A DNA stretch of 64,000 bases from positions 1,736,001 through 1,800,000 of the forward strand of contig OW818688.1 of the NCBI GenBank assembly GCA_942493265.1, given 5' to 3'. A model generated the notes under the pieces. It was not told where the DNA came from, made no database searches, and was given only the letters and a program-made list of their open reading frames with translations. The position numbers were made by a program, and so were the translations under genes. Shown here piece by piece: positions 16,180 to 25,900 of the stretch; position 1 is the stretch's first letter, and each line of letters begins with the position of its first letter. Origin of the DNA: UBA12481 sp942493265 (GTDB lineage Bacteria > Bacteroidota > Bacteroidia > Bacteroidales > UBA12481).

Positions 16180-17651
16180 TAAAGCTCCTTTCTGAGTCGC
16201 GCAACCGGAATGTTGAGCTGTTCGCGGTATTTTGCAACAGTTCGCCGGGCAATCATATAGCCCTGCTCTTTCAGGATTTTTGCCAGCTTATCGTCGGTGA
16301 TGGGTTTGAGCTTATCTTCATTTTCCAGGCACTCTTCCAGAATTTTCTTGATTTCACGGGTGGAAACTTCCTCTCCCGAGTCCGTTTGAAGTCCCTCTGA
16401 AAAGAAATACTTGAGCGGAAAAATACCCCAGTCGGTTTGAATATACTTGGAGTTGGCTACCCGTGAGATGGTTGAAATATCCAGACTGGTTCGCTCGCTG
16501 ATATCTTTTAGGATCATTGGCCTCAGCCGCATTTCATCACCACCACTGCGGAAATATTCTTTCTGGAATTCCATGATGGCGTTCATGGTGAGGATCAGGG
16601 TATGCTGTCGCTGGCGGATCGCCTCCATGAACCATTTGGCTGATTCCACTTTCTGGCGTACAAAGGTGGCCGCCTCTTTTTGATTACGGTTCTGGGTCTG
16701 AATTTTTCTTTCCTGATTATAGCTTTTCAACATGTTGGCATACAACGAGTTGATTCGCAAATCAGGAGCATTTTTTGAATTGAGGCTGAGCTCGAGTATC
16801 CCATCATTATCTTCCAGAACAAAATCAGGAACAATCTGGTGATAGGATTGCATGTTGGATTCACCGTAATCCCCGCCCGGTTTTGGATTCAGGCGGATAA
16901 TCTCATTGATTGATGCTTTTAGCTGAGGATCGCTGAGATTCATCCGGTTTTGGATCTTATCGTAATGCTTGCGAGTGAATTCATCAAAATAATCGGTCAA
17001 AATGATCCGTGCATTCCGTGTATCCTCATTGTCGCGCCCTTCACGTGTGTGGCGGTCGAGCTGGAGAATCAGGCATTCCTGCAGGTTTCGGGCTCCTACG
17101 CCCGGCGGATCGAATTCCTGGATCATCAAAAGAATGTCCTGAAGCTCTTCAAAAGTGGTTTGAATATTCAGCGAAAATGCCAGATCATCAACAATGTTCT
17201 CCAGATCACGGCGCAGATATCCGTCGTCATCAATATTGCCCAGAATATAATGCCCCAGTGCCTGTTTATGCTCATCCATGATGCGCATTCCCAGCTGGTT
17301 GGAGAGGTTTTCGCGGAATGAAACATCTGCTGAGAAAGGAATCTCAACTACTTTTTCATCTTCATGCGAACGATTTCTGGGGTTCAGCCGATAAGCAGGA
17401 ATGTCATAATCATCCTTGAATTCCTCCAGCGAGATCTCATCTTTTTCCTTTTCCGGTTCATCATCATCCATCCTGGAATCATCAATGTCGGGATCTTCTT
17501 CCCGGCCTTCTTCCAGAATGGGATTCTCTTCCAACTCCTTCTTGATACGCTGTTCCAGCTGCATCGTAGGCACCTCCAGCAACTTGATCAGCTGGATTTG
17601 CTGTGGCGAGAGTTTTTGAAGCAGCTTTTGCTGGAGTCGTTGCTTAAGCAT
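16179..17651 (-). CDS. rpoN: RNA polymerase sigma-54 factor
   Basis: Sigma-54 of 490 residues. Region I is the Gln/Leu-rich start (SPQQIQLIKLLEVPTMQLEQ), followed by an acidic linker (about 40-75) typical of the family, the core-binding domain, and the DNA-binding C-terminus with the RpoN box ARRTVAKYREQ near residue 475. It needs an AAA+ enhancer-binding activator; none is in the window. It directs transcription from -24/-12 promoters. The PAP2-like gene is coupled to its stop. The asnS gene lies 66 bases upstream on the same strand. Confidence 0.97.
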   Translation of the reverse strand: MLKQRLQQKLLQKLSPQQIQLIKLLEVPTMQLEQRIKKELEENPILEEGREEDPDIDDSRMDDDEPEKEKDEISLEEFKDDYDIPAYRLNPRNRSHEDEKVVEIPFSADVSFRENLSNQLGMRIMDEHKQALGHYILGNIDDDGYLRRDLENIVDDLAFSLNIQTTFEELQDILLMIQEFDPPGVGARNLQECLILQLDRHTREGRDNEDTRNARIILTDYFDEFTRKHYDKIQNRMNLSDPQLKASINEIIRLNPKPGGDYGESNMQSYHQIVPDFVLEDNDGILELSLNSKNAPDLRINSLYANMLKSYNQERKIQTQNRNQKEAATFVRQKVESAKWFMEAIRQRQHTLILTMNAIMEFQKEYFRSGGDEMRLRPMILKDISERTSLDISTISRVANSKYIQTDWGIFPLKYFFSEGLQTDSGEEVSTREIKKILEECLENEDKLKPITDDKLAKILKEQGYMIARRTVAKYREQLNIPVARLRKEL

Positions 17652-17717
17652 AATGATTTTGTCCGTTCAGGAACCGCTTATTCAGATTAGTTTTTGTGGC
17701 TGAAAGTTAAGTAATTT

Positions 17718-19115
17718 TTAGAATTCGGCATTGCGTGGTGTACGCGGGAACGGAATAACGTCGCGGATATTTCCCATTCCGGTGACAAACAGGATAAGCC
17801 TTTCGAAACCGAGACCGAAACCGCTGTGCGGACAGGTGCCGAACCGGCGGGTATCGAGGTACCACCACATATCTTTTTCAGGAATATTCATTTCGGCCAT
17901 CCGCTCAGTGAGTTTATCGAGACGGTGTTCGCGCTGCGATCCGCCAATGATCTCGCCGATTTTGGGGAACAGAACGTCCATGCCTCTCACAGTGAGGTTA
18001 TCCTCATTCTGATACATATAGAATGCCTTGATCTTTTTCGGGTAATTGGTGAGGATGACCGGTTTTTTGAAGTGCTTCTCCACCAGATAGCGCTCATGCT
18101 CAGCCATCAGGTCGCTTCCCCAGGCTACCGGGAATTCCCATTTCTGACCGGAATTTACAATGATCTCAACCGCTTCGGTATAAGTCATCCGGATGAAGTC
18201 ATTCTCAACAACCATTTTCAGCCGGTCGATCAGTTCCGCATCATACATCTGATTGAAAAAGGCCAGGTCATCGCCGCAATTGTCAAGTGCATATCTGACC
18301 AGATATTTAACGAAATCCTCGGCCAGGTCCATGTTTTCCCGGATCTCATAAAATGCCATCTCCGGTTCGATCATCCAGAATTCTGCCAGATGCCGGGGAG
18401 TGTTGGAGTTTTCAGCCCGGAAAGTCGGACCGAAAGTATATATATCGCTCAGGGCAGTGGCGCCGAGTTCACCTTCCAGCTGACCGGATACGGTGAGGTT
18501 GGTTTCGCGGCCAAAAAAATCCTGATTGAAATCCACCTGACCCTCAGGAGTGCGCGGAAGATTTTTAATATCCAGCGTGGTGACCCGGAACATTTCGCCG
18601 GCACCTTCAGCATCTGAACCGGTAATGATGGGGGTATGCAGATAGCAGAATCCCAGATCATTAAAGTATTTGTGCACGGCAAAAGCCATGGCATGCCTTA
18701 CGCGTAAAACCGCACTGAATGTATTGGTCCGCGGACGCAGATGGGCGATATCCCGCAAAAATTCCATGCTGTGGCCCTTTTTCTGCAAAGGGTAGGTAAG
18801 GGGATCGGATGTGCCGTAAATCTCTATCTCAGTAGCCTGGATTTCAACCGGCTGGCCGCTTCCCAGACTTTCAACCAGATTCCCGGTGACTTTTAAACAG
18901 GCTCCGGTGGTGATGTTTTTCATTAATTCTTCACCGAATGTCTCTGGATTGGCTACCACCTGGATGGTATGGATGATGGAACCGTCGTTTATTGCAATAA
19001 ACGCTACCTGTTTGTTTCCGCGCTTGGTGCGAACCCAGCCTTTAACTGTAACCACCTGTCCTGCCGGTGCAGTGGATAGAAGTGTTTTAACCTTGGAATG
19101 AGCGAGATGTATCAT
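17718..19115 (-). CDS. asnS: Asparaginyl-tRNA synthetase
   Basis: Class II aminoacyl-tRNA synthetase of 465 residues that charges tRNA-Asn. The N-terminal OB-fold anticodon-binding domain covers about 15-105 (VTVKGWVRTKRGNKQVAFI). The catalytic core has FRAENSNTPRHLAEFWMIE (motif 2) and GFGLGFERLILFVTGM (motif 3), and the C-terminal NIRDVIPFPRTP that is diagnostic of AsnS over AspS. With AsnS present, the organism need not use the transamidation route for Asn-tRNA. A TATATTTG element lies 24-31 bases upstream. Confidence 0.97.
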   Translation of the reverse strand: MIHLAHSKVKTLLSTAPAGQVVTVKGWVRTKRGNKQVAFIAINDGSIIHTIQVVANPETFGEELMKNITTGACLKVTGNLVESLGSGQPVEIQATEIEIYGTSDPLTYPLQKKGHSMEFLRDIAHLRPRTNTFSAVLRVRHAMAFAVHKYFNDLGFCYLHTPIITGSDAEGAGEMFRVTTLDIKNLPRTPEGQVDFNQDFFGRETNLTVSGQLEGELGATALSDIYTFGPTFRAENSNTPRHLAEFWMIEPEMAFYEIRENMDLAEDFVKYLVRYALDNCGDDLAFFNQMYDAELIDRLKMVVENDFIRMTYTEAVEIIVNSGQKWEFPVAWGSDLMAEHERYLVEKHFKKPVILTNYPKKIKAFYMYQNEDNLTVRGMDVLFPKIGEIIGGSQREHRLDKLTERMAEMNIPEKDMWWYLDTRRFGTCPHSGFGLGFERLILFVTGMGNIRDVIPFPRTPRNAEF

Positions 19116-19138
19116 TGTTAAGCCTTTAAATCAGGGCG

Positions 19139-19146
19139 CAAATATA
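19139..19146 (-). promoter_or_regulatory. asnS -7 promoter element
   Basis: On the minus strand TATATTTG fits TAnnTTTG and lies 24 bases before the asnS ATG. A TTGAC stretch 13 to 15 bases further upstream may serve as the -33 part. Confidence 0.55.
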
Positions 19147-19179
19147 CAGAAAAAGGAGTCAACACATCACACACAGCCT

Positions 19180-19221
19180 GTCACTCGTCACTTGTCACTT
19201 GTCACTTGTCACTTGTCACTT
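19180..19221. repeat. 7-bp tandem repeat GTCACTT, six units
   Basis: One GTCACTC followed by five GTCACTT units, head to tail. It lies between the asnS promoter and the stop of the M28 peptidase gene (19226). Such short repeats change copy number easily. Confidence 0.9.
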
Positions 19222-19225
19222 CTCC

Positions 19226-20236
19226 CTACTGCTGCTCTGCGTAAATCACGTTCAGCAAAGTGCGTCCAACGGCAGTAAGTGTTTCTCGGCTGATGTTGCT
19301 CATATTGTCGGATTGGGTATGCCAGTAAGAACCGAAGGAGCTGTCGGTGGAGGCATCATGCTGGATAATATCAATGCTTGGTATCTGGATAATCTCATTT
19401 ACGAACCGGTGGTCGTCAATCAATTGCGCAGTTTTTTCATAGGAAAAAAACTTCCCGTATCCCAGCCGGTTACCGGTTGCCCATACCTTATCGCACACCG
19501 ACTGAGCATAATAGCGGCTCACCTCCTCCAAAGTAAACACTGCATTGGGTGCCCCAACCATGTCGAGCAGGATACCATATCTGGCAAAATAGCCGGGAAC
19601 GTGCGGATTTTTTGCCCAGTACTGCGATCCGAGACACCAATATTCAGGCTTGCTGTCGAAATCGCTGTTGGAAGGAGCCCCATAATCTTCCACATCGAAC
19701 AGGATCAGGTCAATGCCCAACGGAGTGGGCTGCTGCTGAAGGGCGCGGGCAATTTCAAGCAGAACCCCAACCCCGCTGCCACCGTCATTGGCTCCTGAGA
19801 TGGGGGTGTTGCGTACAGATGGATCACTGTCCTGATCGGCAAAGGGACGGCTGTCCCAATGGGCCATCAGTAAAATACGGTTGCTTTTTTCGGGCTGAAA
19901 ACGGGCAATAATATTTTTCATGGGTACGGAGGTGCCGTCGAAAACCCTCACGATTGCCTCCTGCACTGCAACATCGGCACCATACGACCTGAATTTTCCG
20001 GTCAGCCAGCCGGCACAGGCAGCGTGGGCGGGCGAACCGGGTACCCTCGGACCGAAGCTGACCTGTTTATCAACGAATGACCAGGCGGAATCGCCTGAAA
20101 ATAAAGGAGTCGGCACTACTGCAACAGATGCCGGTATAGCCTGCTTCTCAGCAGGTTTTTGCTTACACCCGGCCAGAGTCAGAAATACTGCCCCAACTAT
20201 AATTAGAGATATACGACTGTATGAGGTTTTTGTCAT
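19226..20236 (-). CDS. M28-family lipoprotein, likely glutaminyl cyclase
   Basis: Lipoprotein of 336 residues (lipobox LAGC, Cys24) with the M28 zinc-peptidase/glutaminyl cyclase fold. Candidate metal and catalytic residues: His126 in LLMAHWDSRP, Asp151 in GANDGGSGVG, Glu183/Asp184 in FDVEDYG and His306 in GSYWHTQSDN. The last motif and the FDVEDYG loop resemble animal-type (type II) glutaminyl cyclases, which several Bacteroidota carry and which turn N-terminal Gln of exported proteins into pyroglutamate. An aminopeptidase role is the alternative. At least six proteins in this window have Gln right after the predicted signal cleavage site. It is separated from cysS by a large inverted repeat. 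Confidence 0.85.
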   Translation of the reverse strand: MTKTSYSRISLIIVGAVFLTLAGCKQKPAEKQAIPASVAVVPTPLFSGDSAWSFVDKQVSFGPRVPGSPAHAACAGWLTGKFRSYGADVAVQEAIVRVFDGTSVPMKNIIARFQPEKSNRILLMAHWDSRPFADQDSDPSVRNTPISGANDGGSGVGVLLEIARALQQQPTPLGIDLILFDVEDYGAPSNSDFDSKPEYWCLGSQYWAKNPHVPGYFARYGILLDMVGAPNAVFTLEEVSRYYAQSVCDKVWATGNRLGYGKFFSYEKTAQLIDDHRFVNEIIQIPSIDIIQHDASTDSSFGSYWHTQSDNMSNISRETLTAVGRTLLNVIYAEQQ

Positions 20237-20281
20237 TTGACGGTTTTTTCTTTTTATGGTAATTGATTTGGTGGGGAAACA

Positions 20282-20399
20282 GACCTCCCCCTGCCCCCTC
20301 CTTAATAAGGAGGGGGGTATTTCAACTGCTTGGCTTACAACAAATTTCTGCCAGAAGTAGCACCCCCCTCCTTCCTAAGGAGGGGGTAGGGGGAGGTCT
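20282..20399. repeat. Inverted-repeat element, about 118 bp
   Basis: Two imperfect arms of about 38 bases (from GACCTCCCCCTGCCCCCTCC and its counterpart ending in GGGGGTAGGGGGAGGTC) face each other across about 40 central bases. Each arm also contains its own smaller palindrome (CCCCTCCTTAATAAGGAGGGG on the left, CCCTCCTTCCTAAGGAGGG on the right). It occupies the gap between the cysS stop and the M28 start. It looks like a non-coding repeat element that might spread in trans or act as a terminator. Confidence 0.85.
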
Positions 20400-20412
20400 T
20401 CTCCTCACCCCC

Positions 20413-21882
20413 TCACCGTTCCACCTCCCAATCCGCCCCATCCTTCCTGTCCTTTACCACGATCCCGAGTTTCCCCAGTTCATTGCGGATCCGGTCGGAT
20501 AATGCGAAGTCCCTGTTTTTCTTGGCTTCCTGACGAAGGTTCAGTACCATCTCCATAACACCCGGAAGAATTTCAGTATCCTTGCCACCGGTGCTTTCTT
20601 CGCGGAGCCCCAGAATTTCGATCACAAACTGCCTGAATTGTACCGTCAGAATTTGAAGGTCAGCCGTGGTAATTTTCTCCTGACCTTCAGCGATCAGATT
20701 GATTTGCTTAACCATATCAAACAGATGAGCGATCAGGATCGGACTGTTCAGGTCGTCGCTGAGTGCATGGTAACAGTTTTCCTTCCATTCACCGATTTTC
20801 AATGTAGTGGTATCGGCAACCGGCAATCCGGGAATCATGGTCAGGGATTTCATCAGTCGTGCCAGACCTTTTTCGGAAGCCTGAAGCGCTTCATTCGAAA
20901 AATCAAGGGTCGACCGGTAATGTGCCTGCAGCATGAAAAAGCGGATGGTCATGGGGTCGTAAGCCTTCTCGAGCAGAGCATGGCGGCCTGAGAACATTTC
21001 ATCGAGCAATATTCCGTTGCCCAATGATTTACCCATTTTCTGACCGTTTATGGTGATCATGTTATTATGCATCCAATAGCGGACCGAGTCTTTGCCGTTG
21101 GCAATCTTCGACTGGGCGATTTCGCATTCGTGATGGGGGAACATCAGATCCATTCCACCGCCGTGAATATCGAATTCCGTACCCAGGTATTTGGTGCTCA
21201 TAGCTGAACATTCCAGGTGCCAGCCCGGAAATCCAACGCTCCAGGGAGATCTCCACCTCATAATATGTTCAGGCAAAGCCTTTTTCCACAAGGCAAAATC
21301 AAAGGCATTTCTCTTTTCTTCCTGCCCGTCGAGCTCCCGGGTGGTAGCAAGCAGGTCCTCGAGAATTCGCCCGGAGAGTTTTCCGTAATGGTTACCGGTA
21401 TTATATTTTTCAACGTCAAAATAGACTGATCCGTTGCTGACATAGGCATACCCTTCAGCCAGAATTTTTTCTACCATTTCGATCTGCTCCGGGATATGTC
21501 CGGATGCACGGGGCTCGATACTGGGTTTCAGTACGTTGAGCTGATCCATGTTGCGGTGGTAATTGTCGGAATACCGCTGAACCACTTCCATCGGCTCGAT
21601 TTGCTCGAGCAGGGCTTTTGCGGCGACCTTATCCCTCCCTTCATCTGCATCATTCTCCAGATGGCCAACATCCGTGATATTCCGCACGTACCTCACCTTA
21701 TATCCGATGTGCCGGAGGTAGCGGAACAGCAGGTCGAATGTGATGGCCGGGCGTGCATGGCCCAGGTGCGCATCTCCATAAACTGTGGGACCGCACACAT
21801 ACAGTCCGGCGAACGGGGGATTAAGGGGTATAAATAACTCTTTCCGGCGTGTAAGCGTGTTGTAAATAGTGAAATCAATCAT
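20413..21882 (-). CDS. cysS: Cysteinyl-tRNA synthetase
   Basis: Class I synthetase of 489 residues. The HIGH-type motif is in CGPTVYGDAHLGHARP near residue 31-46 with the zinc-binding Cys; further zinc ligands are ECSAMS and HHECEIAQS. The KMSKS loop appears as KMGKSLGN, as in many CysS. The C-terminal helical anticodon-binding domain ends at residue 489. It charges tRNA-Cys. It may follow the LytTR operon without a shared transcript because a strong terminator lies just upstream (21914-21957). Confidence 0.97.
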   Translation of the reverse strand: MIDFTIYNTLTRRKELFIPLNPPFAGLYVCGPTVYGDAHLGHARPAITFDLLFRYLRHIGYKVRYVRNITDVGHLENDADEGRDKVAAKALLEQIEPMEVVQRYSDNYHRNMDQLNVLKPSIEPRASGHIPEQIEMVEKILAEGYAYVSNGSVYFDVEKYNTGNHYGKLSGRILEDLLATTRELDGQEEKRNAFDFALWKKALPEHIMRWRSPWSVGFPGWHLECSAMSTKYLGTEFDIHGGGMDLMFPHHECEIAQSKIANGKDSVRYWMHNNMITINGQKMGKSLGNGILLDEMFSGRHALLEKAYDPMTIRFFMLQAHYRSTLDFSNEALQASEKGLARLMKSLTMIPGLPVADTTTLKIGEWKENCYHALSDDLNSPILIAHLFDMVKQINLIAEGQEKITTADLQILTVQFRQFVIEILGLREESTGGKDTEILPGVMEMVLNLRQEAKKNRDFALSDRIRNELGKLGIVVKDRKDGADWEVER

Positions 21883-21913
21883 ATTTGAGGGATTGTTTTG
21901 CTCCGGTAAAAGT

Positions 21914-21957
21914 AAAAAAAAATTAGCCAGGGGGAAGGGAAGGGAACCTGGCTAATT
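21914..21957 (-). terminator. Rho-independent terminator after the LytTR operon
   Basis: On the minus strand a perfect 11-base stem (AATTAGCCAGG / CCTGGCTAATT) with a 15-base loop is followed directly by a run of T. It lies 222 bases after the stop of the LytTR regulator gene and 30 bases before cysS, so it separates the two units. The rest of 21958-22179 shows only weak hairpins (22026-22045, GGGGAGAA/TTCTCCCC; 22146-22168) and no gene. Confidence 0.8.
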
Positions 21958-22179
21958 TGGAAGTTGGCAAAGTGCGGGGTTAGGAATCCGGGCGGACCCT
22001 ATTGGGTAATACTGAGAGGATGAAGGGGGAGAAAATTCTCCCCAATTTTGTCATAGGTATGTTGGGTTGTTTTTATTGCTGTTCGTTTTAATCGATTCAA
22101 ATATAATTCAGCCGAACAACAAAAAAATCGGGATTGTGTATTCTGCAGGGTTGACTGTATAACCTGCATGCTTTTCCGT

Positions 22180-22953
22180 TTAGATGGAACTTCCCATAGT
22201 CAGGCTGAGGGTTCTTAATCCCTCGATAAACTCGTTTTTACGGGTGCGGGATACCGTTATCGCCGTGCCATTGTTCATGGTGACCACGCCTCCCTGGCCA
22301 CGCTGGTATTTTTTTACATACCGGAGATTGATGAGATGGGTGTTGTGAATCCTGATAAAGTGAAGCCCGTTTAGAATTTCCTCAAACTGATTTAGGGTTT
22401 TGGTTACAATGATGCTCTCGCCTTTTGCCAGAAATACGGTTGAGTAATTTCCGGCAGCCTCAAAACGGATGATATCCTGAATTTCAACAATGATGAGCCC
22501 GTCATTGGATGGCAGACTGATTTTATCAAAATGGTTTTTCAGGGAACTGTTGAGTATGTCCAGGCGTGATTGCATATTACTTAACGGCCTGATTTTAATA
22601 TACCGTTGTACGGCATCCTGAAGTTCGGTGTAGTTGATCGGTTTGAGCAGGTAGTGCAAGGCAGAAAACTCAAATGCTTTCAGGGCGAAATCATTATAAG
22701 CCGTGATGAAAATGATCTCGAAATCAACTTTACCTATCCGGTGGAGTAAGTCAAAAGCATCACCGTCGGGCATCGCTATGTCCAGAAAAACCAGTTCAGG
22801 CCGCATTTCTTCCAGTACCCGGAGACCTTCCTCAACGCAATTGCCAGTTCCGACTATCTTAATGTCAGGACAATAGCGTTCAAGCAGAGTCTGTAAAGTG
22901 AGCATGCTCTTGTGCTCATCTTCAATGATTACGGTTCTGATTTTGCCTTCCAT
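22180..22953 (-). CDS. LytTR-family response regulator
   Basis: Response regulator of 257 residues. The receiver domain starts IRTVIIEDEHKSM with acidic pocket residues, has phospho-acceptor Asp58 in LVFLDIAMPDGD and the Lys in LKPINY. The C-terminal LytTR domain (about 150-250) shows IIRFEAAGNYSTVFLAKGE and FIRIHNTHLINLRYVKKYQR, the usual LytTR pattern. It pairs with the upstream sensor kinase, whose stop is 10 bases before its ATG at 22953. The open frame starting at 23001 overlaps the kinase and is less likely. Targets are unknown. Confidence 0.93.
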   Translation of the reverse strand: MEGKIRTVIIEDEHKSMLTLQTLLERYCPDIKIVGTGNCVEEGLRVLEEMRPELVFLDIAMPDGDAFDLLHRIGKVDFEIIFITAYNDFALKAFEFSALHYLLKPINYTELQDAVQRYIKIRPLSNMQSRLDILNSSLKNHFDKISLPSNDGLIIVEIQDIIRFEAAGNYSTVFLAKGESIIVTKTLNQFEEILNGLHFIRIHNTHLINLRYVKKYQRGQGGVVTMNNGTAITVSRTRKNEFIEGLRTLSLTMGSSI

Positions 22954-22963
22954 CTGGGGGTTT

Positions 22964-25900
22964 TTAATGTTTAAGGTCACAGGGTAATAGTATCTCGACA
23001 AGTGTCCCTGAGGCGTTACCTTCAGGATTCATCAGGTCGGATATCCGGAGGGTGATTTTCTTCTTGTTCATTTTATTCAGCAACTCAATTCTTTCCTGTA
23101 CATTCTTGATGCCACTTGATACGTAAGTTGCTTTTTTCCGGTTCACTAAAAGGGCTTTTTCCCGCCCGATACCATTATCCTCAATCCGGCAATGGATATA
23201 GTCTTGCTGTGAAGTAAAGGAAATAATCAGCGATCCCCTGGCCTTTAATGGCATCAGCCCGTGCCAGATGGCATTTTCTACAAAGGGTTGCAGCAGCATC
23301 GGCGGGATCATGGTTTCGTTGAAATCAATGCGATGATCCTTGATGATCTGAAACTCGAACTCATTTTCAAACCTTAGTTTTTCCATGCCCAGGTATAAGG
23401 ATAAGGTGGAAATTTCCTCGTTCAGGGGAATCAGGTTTTTCTTTGAGTTGTCAAGAATTCTGCGAATCAGGGCCGAAAAATTGGTTAGATAGTTATTAGC
23501 CTGAAAATCATCATCTTGTACTATAAAGTGCTGAATGGAATTTAATGAATTAAATATGAAGTGCGGATTCATCTGAGATAGTAGCGAACGCTTTTCTGCC
23601 AGGAGCAGTTGCCGTTTTTCCATTTCCCGGTTTTTCGCCGCCTTGAGAATCAGCCGGAATCCGATAAATGCCAGCACTGCCAGCAGGATGCCAAAGAGGA
23701 TAAGTGCCAGCGGAGTTTCATACCAGTGGGGCTTAATGTAAATGACAAATTTCCGTTCGTTTGCTTCATTAAAATCATGCCGGTAGCTGGCATTTATACA
23801 AAACACATACTTCCCGTGTTTCAGATCGGTATACCGGGATACCAGATTTCCGGATTCAACATAATCTTTGTCGGCACCAACCAATTTGAACCGGTAAAGT
23901 AGCGAATTGGGTTTTCGATAGGTGATGGCTTTGTAATGGAAAACCAGGTTGTCCTCGTCGGGGTTAAGGTAGAGGGTGTCTTTCAGTTCACGGGCCCGAC
24001 CGTTCACCATCAGGGGGCCGGAGGTTATCTTTGGTGAAATATCCAACGGTATGGTAAAATCCGGATTCAACCGGATGGCTCCCAGGGTTGTGCCGAACCA
24101 GATCCGGTTTTGATGTTTGATAATCTGATAGATGCGATTTGAGGGCAATCCTTCGCTCATGGTATAATAGGATATATTATCAGGCTTGGTTGAGCCCCTT
24201 TTCATCGTCAGCCGGTTTAATCCGTTATTGGTGCCGGCCCACACAACCGTATCGTTCTCCTTTAAAAGAACATCAATAATGTCGCTCGACAGGCCATCTT
24301 TCTGGGTTATTCGGGTGATGGAAGAATCGGGGTGAATTATTGCCAGGCCATAATCAGCAACACTTACCCATATATCCTCCCCTGCCTTGATAATATCAGG
24401 GATTCTTTTTTCCAAAAGTGTGTCTTTCGCGGCCCAATGGTAAAACGCCGGTTCCTGGTAGGAAAAAAGCCCCGAGGTTTGTGATCCCAGCCATATCGTG
24501 CCGTCCTCTTCGGCAAACATGCTCCGTACCCGGCTAATGGCAAGATTCATCAGGCTGTCACCATTATATTGATTTTCAATGGTTTCAGCGTTCCACAGGC
24601 CAACAGTCCGGTTTTTATTAATGAACCGTAATGTGGTTGAGGAGCTGGCAATCCATTCTCCATCCGGTTTCAACGAATATTCATAAGGATACATATCAAC
24701 TTTTCGAATCCCCTGATACCGCCCGAACGTGTCAATTTCCATCAGTGAATTTCCGAAAACAATGAGATGCTTTTCACGAGTGAAGATCAACTTTCGGATC
24801 GGGCCGTTAAATTCGGGCAGCTTCATCTCCTGGAAATGGTAATCCTGATTTTCGAAGAGTGTTCCCTTTAAAAGTAAACCGGTTTGGGTGCCCACATATA
24901 TATGGTCACCATCCGATGTCATCGAAGTGAAAATATTGTTTTTATTATCCCCTGAAGGCCATTGGAAAAGGGTAATATCGAGCGTGTTGACCTGAAAAAT
25001 GCCATTGTTGGTGGTGGTAAACCAATAATTCCCTTCGTGATCCTGCGTGATTCCTGATACACTCTCCCCATGCAGGTATCGGAAGGGCGCGGCTTCCAGA
25101 TCACCCTTCGGATATCTGAGCACTCCACCATAGTCAAATCCAACCCAGAAACCACCTTTCTTGTCAGCATAAAGTGAAATAACATTTGATAAAAAAGTTT
25201 GCTCACCTACCTTTTGACCGTCCTTGATATGAAAAACTTTGTTGGAGCAGCTGAACAGGAATTCATTTTCACCGATCGGGCAAAGGTCTTTGTTGAAATT
25301 ATTCTTCTCATCAGTTATGTTGCAGGTAATATATATCCAGCCATTATCGGTGGTCACTGTTGTTTCCTGTTTTTTCAGATCCTTTGAGTAATTGATCATG
25401 TCCCAATAAAAGGTATCGGGAGTATAATGGATGGCTACGGTTGCATTTTCATGACCTTTCCGGTGTGCATCCACCTTTTGGGTGACTTCGCCCGATTTGA
25501 ACCTGAACAGGCCCAACCTGTTATAGCTGAGGTAAATGGACCCGTCGGGATTTTCCGTTATTTTCTGAATATTGCCGCTGGGCTTAGCATATAACCGTAT
25601 ACTATCGCTGCAGGGATGCCTTCTGACTGAATCACCGATGATCCGGAACAGGTAGTTATTTTCTGACGAAATCCAGATCCATCCGAGAGTATCCGGAAAA
25701 ATCCTGAAATGGGTGTTTTCTTTCAACCCGTCAACAACGGTAAATTGTTTGGATGAATATCCGTCATACCGCCAGATTCCCCGGTCGGTAGTGGCCCATA
25801 ATACATTGTTTTTATCAAAAGTGATCCCGAATGCAGCATTCGAAGGAAGCTGCAGCCCTGATTCAGCGGTATAATGCGTGTAATTCAGGTCCTGGGCACG

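Noticed and set aside
20413..21882. KMGKS in CysS in place of KMSKS
   Set aside because: The variant is common in cysteinyl-tRNA synthetases and the rest of the enzyme is complete, so it is not a sign of inactivation.
21958..22179. A structured RNA or riboswitch in the gap after the LytTR gene
   Set aside because: Only short weak hairpins were seen, none matching a known RNA class; the one strong hairpin is a terminator.
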